Shown piece after piece: positions 25,031 through 35,159 of a stretch of DNA of 64,000 nucleotides. The stretch comes from Escarpia spicata (lineage: Eukaryota; Annelida; Polychaeta; Sabellida; Siboglinidae): NCBI GenBank assembly GCA_963995525.1, contig OZ023214.1, positions 36,834,352 to 36,898,351 on the forward strand, given 5' to 3'. Position 1 is the first letter of the stretch. Each line of letters opens with the position of its first letter. The notes beneath the pieces are model-generated. The model saw only the letters and a list, made by a program, of their open reading frames with translations, was not told the origin of the DNA and did not search any database. A program made the translations under genes and the position numbers.

Positions 25031-26201
25031 CCGTAAATCCTGTATTTGTAGCCGCGGCTTTAATTACAGTAGTGTGTTGCCGAAATGACAACGATGACGG
25101 CAAAGTTGGGGTGCGGCTTTAAATAAAGTAATTTGACGAAAATATTGTGATAATTGGCTCATAAGTGAAAAATTTACCAAAAAAACAAAGTCGGATGTAT
25201 TAATAAAACATTGTATTACAACTGCCACTGGTGCAAACATAATTACATAACACATAAATACCTGTGTGTGTCCATAAAGTGTTCAGGAACAAAGATCAAA
25301 ACATGTGAAAACATGAATAAAATCCATCGTTATCGAAATCACTTTCATCGTCACCGTTGAAGAATGCCATGCCGTTCCGGCGGTGTCATTCCATGTATCC
25401 GTGCCGCACGCAGTGGGCAAACATCTTCAAATATGATGGCATCATCCATTTCACAACTAAAATCTTCCAAAGTCACTTTCATTGTCGCTATCAAAGAACA
25501 CTGCCTGGAATGGCGTCATCCCGTGTATCCGTGTCTGGGCCGTCGGCATCGCGGACCGCGGCTGCGCACAAACATCTTTTGAAATTTAAATATGATGGCA
25601 TCTGCCGTTTTTAGCAACTGTCCGACACTAGCAGACATTACCATAACAACCGTCTGCTTTGTTCAGACGCTTGCTCTTGATATCAGGTGTTGATGTCTTA
25701 AGCAGAGTTCCAAGCACAACATACACACCTTGGCTTTACTGAAGCCAGGCTTCACCTGATTGTCGACACAACACCATTACTAGTGCCCCTTTGCACTGGA
25801 GTAAATTGCACTTATACAAGATACAGTGTTATAATTTCACTTGCTTGGGTCAACTGTCTGGAACTGGAAGAAATAGGCCAAACCACAATATTACATCTGT
25901 TCTCACATGGCTTTCCCATGCCGGGCAGTGACTAAAATTATTACATTGTAATTACTAGCTGTCAATCAAACACCTTTGAAGTCAACACAGCAGTACTGCA
26001 CTAAACCAGCTTTTTTTCCTAATTGTGTGCGCTATGGAAGTATGTCACACGCAGGGCTAAAATGGTCATGGCTCAAAGTCCAGGTGTGGCTTTAAATAAG
26101 GTTTTTGTCTGTGACAAACTGCACGGAGGAAAATCAGGCTTTCGATCAAAAGTCAGGGTGCGGCTTTAATTAGGGGTGCGGCTACAATACAGGATTTACG
26201 G
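25031..26201. mobile_element. Non-autonomous DNA transposon with TA target duplication
   Basis: The uninterrupted monomer reads AAGTAGACAATAAT; here it is AAG-TA-[element]-TA-CACAATAAT, giving a TA duplication at 25,029-25,030 and 26,202-26,203. The ends are inverted repeats of about 24 bp starting CCGTAAATCCTGTATT and ending AATACAGGATTTACGG. Subterminal copies of GTGCGGCTTTAA sit near both ends. The inside has no intact transposase. On the minus strand, two short acidic stretches (DDESDFDND and DSDNESDF) resemble the acidic tail of pogo-like transposases, but this is weak. TA duplication fits the Tc1/mariner/pogo group or similar families. Present once, so it inserted after the array expanded. 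Confidence 0.85.
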
Positions 26202-27046
26202 TACACAATAATAATGTTTTAAACACACGTAACTAAGGTTACATGATCTTTGTGTCCCGCGTCCACAGTAACCTCAATGGCGCGATATAATAGTTAAGAA
26301 CAGTTCTTGCCCCAATTTGTGATAATAGGATAAGAAATATTCAACATTTGCTCACATTAGTTAGACAATCGCAATACATCGAGTAATCCCTCAAGTGGAA
26401 CTGAGGGCCATGAATATTCGTTGAGCAAGAACGACAGCATGACGCCTGTTTTGATTTCAGAGCACGACCGTGTAGGCCTAGAATGAGCAGAACGGCAGAA
26501 ACATGCAGCAGAACAGAAAGTCAGAAAACTGGCATAGCCTCCATCCGGTAATTGGTGAGAAATAGGTGAGATGTTAAGGGAACGCAATGAAAGGGATGCA
26601 ATGAGTTCGGAGCAAACCTTTTCTTAACTAGTTTAGATCATCTTCCCCGATTGTTTCCTTAGTGTTTTAATGGACACTACATTTGAGACGAACTGGTCCG
26701 ACAACTTAACGTGTATAATACCCAACACCCGAACTCAACTAATACGGGTAGAGTAGTTTTTATTTCTAATTAATCATTTCAAGGAATCTTTGTATATAAT
26801 AGACATTATTATATTGTCTTTGTTTTACAAATATTAAGAACGATGTTTTCAAGCAACATGGTGGTTCTAGCTACTTAGATTAAAAGGAAATTTGTGGAGT
26901 TCAGGGACAGAAAGGGATCCTTTGTGGTGTGAAGTCTTTACCATGAAACATGTGGAGCTCAATTTGATGAGCCTAAAAGATGTAATCTTTCAAGACAAAT
27001 GTGTAGAAGTCTAAATATTAATTTTAGTTAAACAGCAATAGGGATG

Positions 27047-27793
27047 CTGGACAGGTCTTTATCTAGAGACCCATTCACCTGTCATTTGGACGAGGGATGT
27101 TAACTATTAACGGGCGATAATTTGAGACGATGTATTGCCCTTCTTATAAGGCCCCGTCCTGTCAGTTTCTATGATGCGTTGTAGGACGGGTGAGGTCGAC
27201 TGCGTCCGGGAGACATGGCGTATCACGTTTGAAATTTTGAACCAAAGATGCGAGTCATCAATCCATGAGGGCAACGAAGACGTCATGATAGCTGAACTGG
27301 TGTATGCGTTGAATTCTCTCAAGTTGAAGAATGTAGCTGAACTAATGCAAGCCGGTAAGTGTGCCGGCTAAGTCAAGGTCAGTGTTTCCTCATAGTATTG
27401 TTTTAAGAATGCCAAAATACATGTTACCAATTAGCCCTGTAGAAAATAAATCATAAGTAGACAATAATAATTTTAAACACACGTAACCGAGATTACATAA
27501 TCTTTGTGTCCCGCATCTACGGTAACCTCAATGATGCGATATAATAGTTAAGAACAGTTCTTGTTTCTGGGCGTCGGAGCTCCATTCATGCAGAGGGCTC
27601 TGATCGACTGGGTCTGGGACACATGGCGTGTCACATTCAAGATATTGAACAGATGGCGCGAGTCATCAACACATCAGCGCGACAAAGACGCCATGGCGGC
27701 TGAACTTGTATCTGCGTTGATGAGCCTACAAGATGTCATCCTTCAAGACAAATGTGTAGAAGTCTAAATATTAATTTTAGTTAAAATGCAATA
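27047..27793. repeat. Right copy of the ~750-bp duplication
   Basis: Partner of 23,670-24,416. After the shared block this copy continues with CTTTATTTAGAG, whereas the left copy continues with CATAATGTAGAT, which marks the junction. Confidence 0.85.
27166..27354 (+). pseudogene. Type-1 death-domain C-half exon (duplicate of 23,789 copy)
   Basis: Same 189-nt, phase 1-1 exon inside the right copy of the 750-bp duplication. Open reading, GTAAGT donor directly after GCCG. Confidence 0.65.
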
Positions 27794-28920
27794 ATGGGAA
27801 TAGGGGTGCTGGACAGGGCTTTATTTAGAGACCCGTCCACCCGTCATTTGGACAGGGGATGTTAAGTATTGACAGGCGATAATTTGAGAGGATGGTGTAT
27901 GGTCCTTCTTATAAGGCCCCGCCCTGTCAGTTTGTATGACGCGTTGTAGGACGGGTGAGATCGACTGCGTCCGGGAGACATGGCGTGTCACATTCGAGAT
28001 TTTAAATCAATGGTGCGAGTCATCAACCCGTCATGGCGACGAAGACGTCATGGCGGCTGAACTAGTGTATGCGTTGAATTCTCTTGAGATGAAGAATGTA
28101 GCTGAAATAGTGCAGCCCGTACGAGTGTTGGCTAAATCAAGGTCAGTGTTTTCTCATAGTAATCTACAACTAATGGTGTTCTATTACATATGGAAATCAT
28201 GAAATGGATAAACAAACACGTCATACGCGAACGGAACATCCAAATTATTTTAATGAGCAGAAAAGTTTCAAATGCAGCTTTGATTTTTCTATCACGGCTT
28301 ATATTTCAGCCTGTATTATTGTTTTAAGAATGCCAAAATACATGTTACCAATTGGCCCTGTAGACATGTTACCAAACATGCAGGACTTAAATCATAAGAC
28401 AATAATAATGTTTTAAACACACGTAACTGAGGTTACATGATCTTTGTGTCCCGCGTCCACAGTAACCTCAATGGCGCGATATAATAGTTAAGAACAGTTC
28501 TTGTCTCAATTCGTCATAACAGGATATGAAATACTCAACATTTGCTCACATTAGTGATACAATCCCAATACATCGAGTAATCCCTCAAGTGGAACTGATG
28601 GCCGTGAATATTCGTCGAGCAAGAACAACAGCATGACGCCTGTTTTTTTAGAGCACGACTGAGTAGGCCTAGAACGAGTAGAACGGGAGAAACGTGCAGC
28701 AGAAGAGAAAATCAGAAAACTGGCACAACCGAAAAGATGTAATCCTTCAAGACAAACAAGTAGAAGTCTAAATATTAATTTACTTGAACTGCAATAATGG
28801 GAATAGGGATGCTGGACAGGGCTTTAGACCCACCCCTTTAGACCCACTTTAGATGTTAACTGTTGACGGGCGATAATTTGATCGGTGTAGAGCCCTTCTT
28901 ATAAGGCCCCGTTATGTCAG

Positions 28921-29109
28921 TTTGTATGACGCGTTGCAGGACGGGTGAGATCGACTGTGTCCGGGTCACATGGTGTGTCACATTCGAGATCTTGAAACGA
29001 TGGCGCGAGTCATCAACCCATGAGGGCGATGAAGACGCCATGATGGCTGAATTTGTGTCTGTTTTGAATTCTCACGAGTCGAAGAATGTAGCCGAAATAG
29101 TGGAAGTCG
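28921..29109 (+). pseudogene. Type-1 death-domain C-half exon, array 2 copy 1
   Basis: 189 nt, phase 1-1, acceptor TTATGTCAG and donor GTCG|GTAAGT. It encodes DCVRVTWCVTFEILKRWRES, then EFVSVLNSHESKNVAEIVE. More diverged from array-1 copies than these are from one another. A pogo-type exon follows 57 nt after the exon end, giving an intron-sized gap with a good polypyrimidine tract (TATCTTCTGTTTTCCAG). Confidence 0.62.
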
Positions 29110-29166
29110 GTAAGTGTGCCGACTAGGTCAAGGTCAGTGTTTCCTCATCTATCTTCTGTTTTCCAG

Positions 29167-29388
29167 ATCAATTTCATGACCCTGCACCGTTACTGCAAGA
29201 AACGAAGAGCTGGCGAATGCACCGACGAAGGATACAAGCAACCTAGACTAGTGTTCAGTCCTGCCCAGGAGAAGCTTCTGGTAGGTTATGTACTAAAAGC
29301 ATCAAAGATCTACTATGGACTGACACCCAAAGAGCTAAGGCAGTTTGCAGTGAATTTAGTTTTTTATGTTTGTTGTTTTTTGAAATAA
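29167..29388 (+). pseudogene. pogo/Tigger helix-turn-helix exon fragment, copy 1
   Basis: After the acceptor CTGTTTTCCAG the frame reads INFMTLHRYCKKRRAGE, then EGYKQPRLVFSPAQEKLLV and ASKIYYGLTPKELRQFAVN. This is the Psq-type helix-turn-helix followed by the start of the CENP-B/Tc5-type DNA-binding domain of pogo/Tigger transposases. The family continues for several hundred residues with a DDE nuclease, but here the frame stops at 29,388. The stop overlaps an AATAAA poly(A) signal (29,384-29,389). Only the DNA-binding start was captured, at its own exon boundary. Spliced to the preceding death-domain exon (phase 1) it would be read in a different frame. Confidence 0.75.
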
Positions 29389-29649
29389 ACATTATATTCG
29401 TTATACCTGCAAAATAGCTTAAACTACTAGTTAATAATAGGTCCCAACCGCTATTAGCCAGCCAGGCTAAAAAACCTGCAAAATTGCGGCATCAAACCAC
29501 ACCAAATCTGCAACTGCAATCACAGAATATTCCTGCGAGATCCCATGTTTCCAATAGCGACACCTTGCAGAGTTTTGACATGGTACAAATCTAGACATTC
29601 ATATAACATGGCACCCAAACGGTAACTACATACAACCTAACATAGAACT

Positions 29650-32600
29650 GGCATGCTATTTGTTTTTCACTGGACAGATGACACAAAAAAAGACAACAGC
29701 AACCGGGCTATGTCCATTTTGTTCCTATCGAAAGAACTAAACCAATCACAACGGTGGCACAATGTGACGGAAAAACTGATGACATCGGACGAGAAGTTGG
29801 ACTTGTCCTGGGCAGTCAGCCTTGATGACCTGTCCTGCCTGCAATTCTTCTTTCAACCTTTTGCGCTCAATTTCTTTTACTATTATAGTATGTGCCCACA
29901 TGAACTCAGAATGTTGGTGTACATTCCAACATATAGCAGTAATCCGGCCGGATCCCTGTAGCATCGAGTCTGGTAATCCATTACAAAATCTGGGATGCTC
30001 AGAGTAACAGAATACAGTTAAAATGGACCCCTGATTACAATACTAGTTGTCATTTGCAGGTTGTTTCTCAATGAACAGATGACACAAAAAAAGACAAGAG
30101 CAAGCAGGCTATGTCCATTTTGCGCCTATTAAAAGAACTAAACCAATCACAACTGTGGTACAATGTGGTGGAAAAACAGATGACATCGGACGAGAAGTTG
30201 GACTTGTCCTGGGCAGTCGGCCTTGATGACCTAACCTGACCTGCCTGCAATTCTTCTTTCAACCTTTTGCGCTCAATTTCTTTTATTATTATAGTACGTG
30301 CCCACATGAACTCAGAATGCTGGTGTACCTTCCAACATATAGAGGTATCTGGCCGGATCCCCGTAGCATCGAGTCTGGTAATCCATTGCAAAATCTGGGG
30401 TGCTCAGAGTAACAGAATACCGCTAAAATGAACCCCTGATTACACTACAAGTTGTCATTTGCAGGTTGTTTATCAATGGACAGATGACACAAAAAAAGAC
30501 AAGAGCAAGCAGGCTATGTCCATTTTGCGCCTATTAAGAGAACTAAACCAATCACAACTGTGGTACAATGTGGTGGAAAAACAGATGACATCGGACGAGA
30601 AGTTGGACTTGTCCTGGGCAGTCGGCCTTGATGACCTAACCTGACCTGCCTGCAATTCTTCTTTCAACCTTTTGCGCTCAATTTCTTTTATTATTATAGT
30701 ACGTGCCCACATGAACTCAGAATGCTGGTGTACCTTCCAACATATAGAGGTATCTGGCCGGATCCCCGTAGCATCGAGTCTGGTAATCCATTGCAAAATC
30801 TGGGGTGCTCAGAGTAACGGAATACCGCTAAAATGAACCCCTGATTACACTACAAGTTGTCATTTGCAGGTTGTTTATCAATGGACAGATGACACAAAAA
30901 AAGACAAGAGCAAGCAGGCTATGTCCATTTTGCGCCTATTAAAAGAACTAAACCAATCACAACTGTGGTACAATGTGGTGGAAAAACAGACGACATCGGA
31001 CGAGAAGTTGGACTTGTCCTGGGCAGTCGGCCTTGATGACCTGACCTGCCTGCAATTCTTCTTTCAACCTTTTGCGCTCAATTTCTTTTACTATTATAGT
31101 ATGTGCCCACATGAACTCAGAATGTTGGTGTACCTTCCAACATATAGCAGTAATCCGGCCGGATCCCTGTAGCATCGAGTCTGGTAATCCATTACAAAAT
31201 CTGGGATGCTTAGAGTAACAGAATACAGTTAAAATGGACCCCTGATTACAATACTAGTTGTCATTTGCAGGTTGTTTCTCAATGGACAGATGACACAAAA
31301 AAAGACAAGAGCAAGCAGGCTATGTCCATTTTGCGCCTATTAAAAGAACTAAACCAATCACAACTGTGGTACAATGTGGTGGAAAAACAGACGACATCGG
31401 ACGAGAAGTTGGACTTGTCCTGGGCAGTCGGGCCTTGATGACCTGATCTGCCTGCAATTCTTCTTTCAACCTTTTGCGCTCAATTTCTTTTACTATTATA
31501 GTATGTGCCCACATGAACTCAGAATGTTGGTGTACCTTCCAACATATAGCAGTAATCCGGCCGGATCCCTGTAGCATCGAGTCTGGTAATCCATTACAAA
31601 ATCTGGGATGCTCAGAGTAACAGAATACAGTTAAAATGGACCCCTGATTACAATACTAGTTGTCATTTGCAGGTTGTTTCTCAATGGACAGATGACACAA
31701 AAAAAGACAAGAGCAAGCAGGCTATGTCCATTTTGCGCCTATTAAGAGAACTAAACCAATCACAACTGTGGTACAATGTGGTGGAAAAACAGATGACATC
31801 GGACGAGAAGTTGGACTTGTCCTGGGCAGTCGGCCTTGATGACCTAACCTGACCTGCCTGCAATTCTTCTTTCAACCTTTTGCGCTCAATTTCTTTTATT
31901 ATTATAGTACGTGCCCACATGAACTCAGAATGCTGGTGTACCTTCCAACATATAGAGGTATCTGGCCGGATCCCCGTAGCATCGAGACTGGTAATCCATT
32001 GCAAAATCTGGGGTGCTCAGAGTAACAGAATACCGCTAAAATGAACCCCTGATTACACTACAAGTTGTCATTTGCAGGTTGTTTATCAATGGACAGATGA
32101 CACAAAAAAAGACAAGAGCAAGCAGGCTATGTCCATTTTGCGCCTATTAAAAGAACTAAACCAATCACAACTGTGGTACAATGTGGTGGAAAAACAGACG
32201 ACATCGGACGAGAAGTTGGACTTGTCCTGGGCAGTCGGCCTTGATGACCTGACCTGCCTGCAATTCTTCTTTCAACCTTTTGCGCTCAATTTCTTTTACT
32301 ATTATAGTATGTGCCCACATGAACTCAGAATGTTGGTGTACCTTCCAACATATAGCAGTAATCCGGCCGGATCCCTGTAGCATCGAGTCTGGTAATCCAT
32401 TACAAAATCTGGGATGCTTAGAGTAACAGAATACAGTTAAAATGGACCCCTGATTACAATACTAGTTGTCATTTGCAGGTTGTTTCTCAATGGACAGATG
32501 ACACAAAAAAAGACAAGAGCAAGCAGGCTATGTCCATTTTGCGCCTATTAAAAGAACTAAACCAATCACAACTGTGGTACAATGTGGTGGAAAAACAGAT

Positions 32601-33720
32601 GACATCGGACGAGAAGTTGGACTTGTCCTGGGCAGTCGGCCTTGATGACCTAACCTGACCTGCCTGCAATTCTTTTTTCAACCTTTTGCGCTCAATTTCT
32701 TTTATTATTATAGTACGTGCCCACATGAACTCAGAATGCTGGTGTACCTTCCAACATATAGAGGTATCTGGCCGGATCCCCGTAGCATCGAGTCTGGTAA
32801 TCCATTGCAAAATCTGGGGTGCTCAGAGTAACAGAATACCGCTAAAATGAACCCCTGATTACACTACAAGTTGTCATTTGCAGGTTGTTTATCAATGGAC
32901 AGATGACACAAAAAAAGACAAGAGCAAGCAGGCTATGTCCATTTTGCGCCTATTAAAAGAACTAAACCAATCACAACTGTGGTACAATGTGGTGGAAAAA
33001 CAGACGACATCGGACGAGAAGTTGGACTTGTCCTGGGCAGTCGGCCTTGATGACCTGACCTGCCTGCAATTCTTCTTTCAACCTTTTGCGCTCAATTTCT
33101 TTTACTATTATAGTATGTGCCCACATGAACTCAGAATGTTGGTGTACCTTCCAACATATAGCAGTAATCCGGCCGGATCCCTGTAGCATCGAGTCTGGTA
33201 ATCCATTACAAAATCTGGGATGCTTAGAGTAACAGAATACAGTTAAAATGGACCCCTGATTACAATACTAGTTGTCATTTGCAGGTTGTTTCTCAATGGA
33301 CAGATGACACAAAAAAAGACAAGAGCAAGCAGGCTATGTCCATTTTGCGCCTATTAAAAGAACTAAACCAATCACAACTGTGGTACAATGTGGTGGAAAA
33401 ACAGATGACATCGGACGAGAAGTTGGACTTGTCCTGGGCAGTCGGCCTTGATGACCTAACCTGACCTGCCTGCAATTCTTCTTTCAACCTTTTGCGCTCA
33501 ATTTCTTTTATTATTATAGTACGTGCCCACATGAACTCAGAATGTTGGTGTACCTTCCAACATATAGCAGTAATCCGGCCGGATCCCTGTAGCATCGAGT
33601 CTGGTAATCCATTACAAAATCTGGGATGCTTAGAGTAACAGAATACAGTTAAAATGGACCCCTGATTACAATACTAGTTGTCATTTGCAGGTTGTTTCTC
33701 AACTTGTCCTGGGCAGTCGG
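29650..33720. repeat. ~405-bp tandem repeat run, unit 1 (about 10 copies)
   Basis: Repeat starts at the acceptor TTTGCAG|GTTGTTT near 30,061, 30,465, 30,870, 31,273, 31,673, 32,078, 32,479, 32,884 and 33,285. A divergent first copy starts near 29,665 and a truncated last one at 33,690. Two variants alternate: (a) CTAACCTGACCTGCC with TTATTATTATAGTACG and AGAGGTATCTGG; (b) CTGACCTGCC with TACTATTATAGTATG and AGCAGTAATCCGG. From 31,667 on, the a-b pair repeats at exactly 806 bp. The copy at 33,285 is a in its first half and b in its second. Confidence 0.92.
30870..31028 (+). pseudogene. Exon-like piece resembling a death-domain N-half (405-bp repeat)
   Basis: After a good acceptor (CATTTGCAG) the frame opens in phase 0: a charged linker (QWTDDTKKDKSKQ), then MSILRLLKELNQSQLWYNVV and TSDEKLDLSWAVG. 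Helix-1-like LLKEL, the W-N-V-V segment and SDEKLD match helices 1-3 of death domains (FADD-like WRRLA...SDTKID). It ends just where the C-half exons begin in the fold. I see no convincing donor; GTC at the end of TGGGCAGTC is weak. About 23 copies lie in array 2, most open in this frame to at least the DLSW residues. The copy at 30,061 has TGA early. Copies with LWHNVVEKL look closer to the family than LWYNVVEKQ. Confidence 0.5.
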
Positions 33721-33981
33721 CCTTGATGACATGACCTGACCTGACCTGCCTGCAATTTCTCTTTCAATCTGGTGCAGCACGTAGCATTTCGTTTTTAAGG
33801 TACGCCAATATAAGGTGATGACAAATACAGTTATTACGACAACGGTTAAACAATGATGTTTTGAACACGACGATGGCTATGATGATGAAAATGTTAAAGA
33901 TGTCGCGCCCCTCGGTTCTATTGGCTATAAAATATAGTATTCTCTGCGATCAAATGATGCAATTTTGTATGTGTGACTTAC

Positions 33982-34224
33982 AACGTAGGCCGGCATGCGC
34001 TCTCCAACACTGAGGCAAAAGAGTTCCACTTGAGTGGATCTAACTCTGCTTGATTAGAAATCATGACGTAACTAAACTGAGACTCCTGGGAAAATCTTAA
34101 AGCAACTGCGAAAAAATCTGCAACTGCGCCGTCAAACAACACCAAATCTGCAACTCCAATGACAGAATATTCCTGCGAGATCCCCTGTGTCTCCAATAAT
34201 GACACCTTGCAGAGTTTTGACATG
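33982..34224 (-). pseudogene. Antisense 243-nt exon-like block, copy 1
   Basis: Read on the minus strand: acceptor GATTTGTAG, then an open frame with MSKLCKVSLLETQGISQEYS, GVADLVLFDGAVADFFAVAL and NQAELDPLKWNSFASVLESA, then donor GTAAGT. 243 nt, entering and leaving in phase 2. I do not recognise the family. It looks like a globular, hydrophobic-core segment rather than a transposase. It lies opposite in strand to the death-domain exons, so it is not part of the same transcript as they are. Confidence 0.5.
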
Positions 34225-34529
34225 CTACAAATCTAGACATTCATGTAACATGGCACCCAAACGGTAACTACGTTTGGGAGATACATGGAACTGACAGAAA
34301 AAAACGAAGAAAACGGTAGTAGAACTAACATATGGCAGTAATCCGGCCGTATCCCCGTAGCATCGAGTCTGCTAATCCATTGCAAAATCTGGGGTGCTCA
34401 GAGTAACGGAATACCGATAAAATGAACCCCTGATTACACTACTAGTTGTCATTTGCAGGTTGTTTTCAACCTAACATAGAACTGGCACGGACGGTGTAGA
34501 GCCCTTCTTATAAGGCCCCGTTATGTCAG

Positions 34530-34718
34530 TTTGTATGACGCGTTGCAGGACGGGTGAGATCGACTGTGTCCGGATCACATGGTGTGTCACATTCGAGATC
34601 TTGAAACGATGGCGCGAGTCATCAACCCATGAGGGCAATGAAGACGTCATGATAGCTGAATTTGTGTCTGTTTTGAATTCTCACGAGTCGAAGAATGTAG
34701 CCGAAATAGTGGAAGTCG
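34530..34718 (+). pseudogene. Type-1 death-domain C-half exon, array 2 copy 2
   Basis: Open, phase 1-1, helix residues as in copy 1, donor GTAAGT at 34,719. Replacements relative to copy 1 include V-to-I before the conserved tryptophan and DAMMAEF to DVMIAEF. Confidence 0.62.
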
Positions 34719-34775
34719 GTAAGTGTGCCGACTAGGTCAAGGTCAGTGTTTCCTCATCTATCTTCTGTTTTCCAG

Positions 34776-34994
34776 ATCAATTTCATGACCCTGCACCGTT
34801 ACTGCAAGAAACGAAGAGCTGGCGAATGCACCGATGAAGGATACAAGCAACCTAGACTAGTGTTCAGTCCTGCCCAGGAGAAGCTTCTGGTAGATTATGT
34901 ACTAAAAGCATCAAAGATCTACTATGGACTGACACCCAAAGAGCCAAGGCAGTTTGCAGTGAATTTAGTTTTTTATGTTTGTTTTCTTAAATAA
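34776..34994 (+). pseudogene. pogo/Tigger helix-turn-helix exon fragment, copy 2
   Basis: Same exon. G-to-D before YVLKASK restores the usual LLVDYVLKAS form of the family. KELRQ has become KEPRQ. It ends at a TAA overlapping AATAAA. Confidence 0.74.
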
Positions 34995-35159
34995 ACATTA
35001 GATTCGTTATACCTGCAAAATAGCTTAAAGATATCATGTGTAGTTTTGAGTGAGGCAGAATTTCAAAAACTGTAACTACTAGTTAATAATAGGTCCCAAC
35101 CGCTATTAGCCAGCCAGGCTAAAAAATCTGCAAAATTGCGGCATAAAACCACACCAAAT

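Larger units (their letters stand above)
1..28735. repeat. Satellite array 1 (death-domain-exon satellite)
   Basis: Every monomer opens with TTAAACACACGTAACTGAGG or a near copy. These starts lie at about 1, 1,559, 2,519, 4,051, 5,599, 6,561, 8,093, 9,641, 10,595, 12,128, 13,675, 14,632, 16,164, 17,711, 18,667, 20,220, 21,763, 22,714, 24,096, 26,219, 27,473 and 28,413. Two monomer lengths alternate: short (about 955 bp) and long (about 1,530-1,555 bp). They are organised long-short-long into a unit of about 4.04 kb. Each monomer carries exon-like pieces with splice signals and a shared block with a 70-codon ORF. The array runs off the left edge, so its full length is unknown. The right boundary is soft, because array 2 reuses the death-domain exon block. 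Confidence 0.93.
24096..28735. repeat. Disordered right end of satellite 1
   Basis: The regular order breaks down here. It holds a short monomer split by the TA-flanked insertion (24,096-26,218), a long variant with a deleted block (26,219-27,472), another short monomer (27,473-28,412), and a truncated long monomer that stops inside the coiled-coil exon near 28,729, where it jumps to the 3' part of a type-2 exon. Irregular, more diverged units are common at satellite edges. Confidence 0.8.

Noticed and set aside
25357..25614. ORFs inside the TA-flanked element as a real gene
   Set aside because: The plus-strand frames overlap a diverged internal duplication and lack a family pattern; only the minus-strand acidic patches look meaningful, and those are broken.
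1..28735. Centromeric satellite
   Set aside because: The monomers are much longer than typical alpha-like satellites and contain exon pieces. Nothing in the sequence itself points to a centromere.
30473..30796. Minus-strand 107-codon ORF recurring in the 405-bp repeats, with a helix KEIERKRLKEELQAG
   Set aside because: It overlaps the plus-strand death-domain-like frame, varies in length between copies because of the CTAACCTGACC indel, and lacks clear splice signals. A coiled-coil exon on this strand is possible but not supported.
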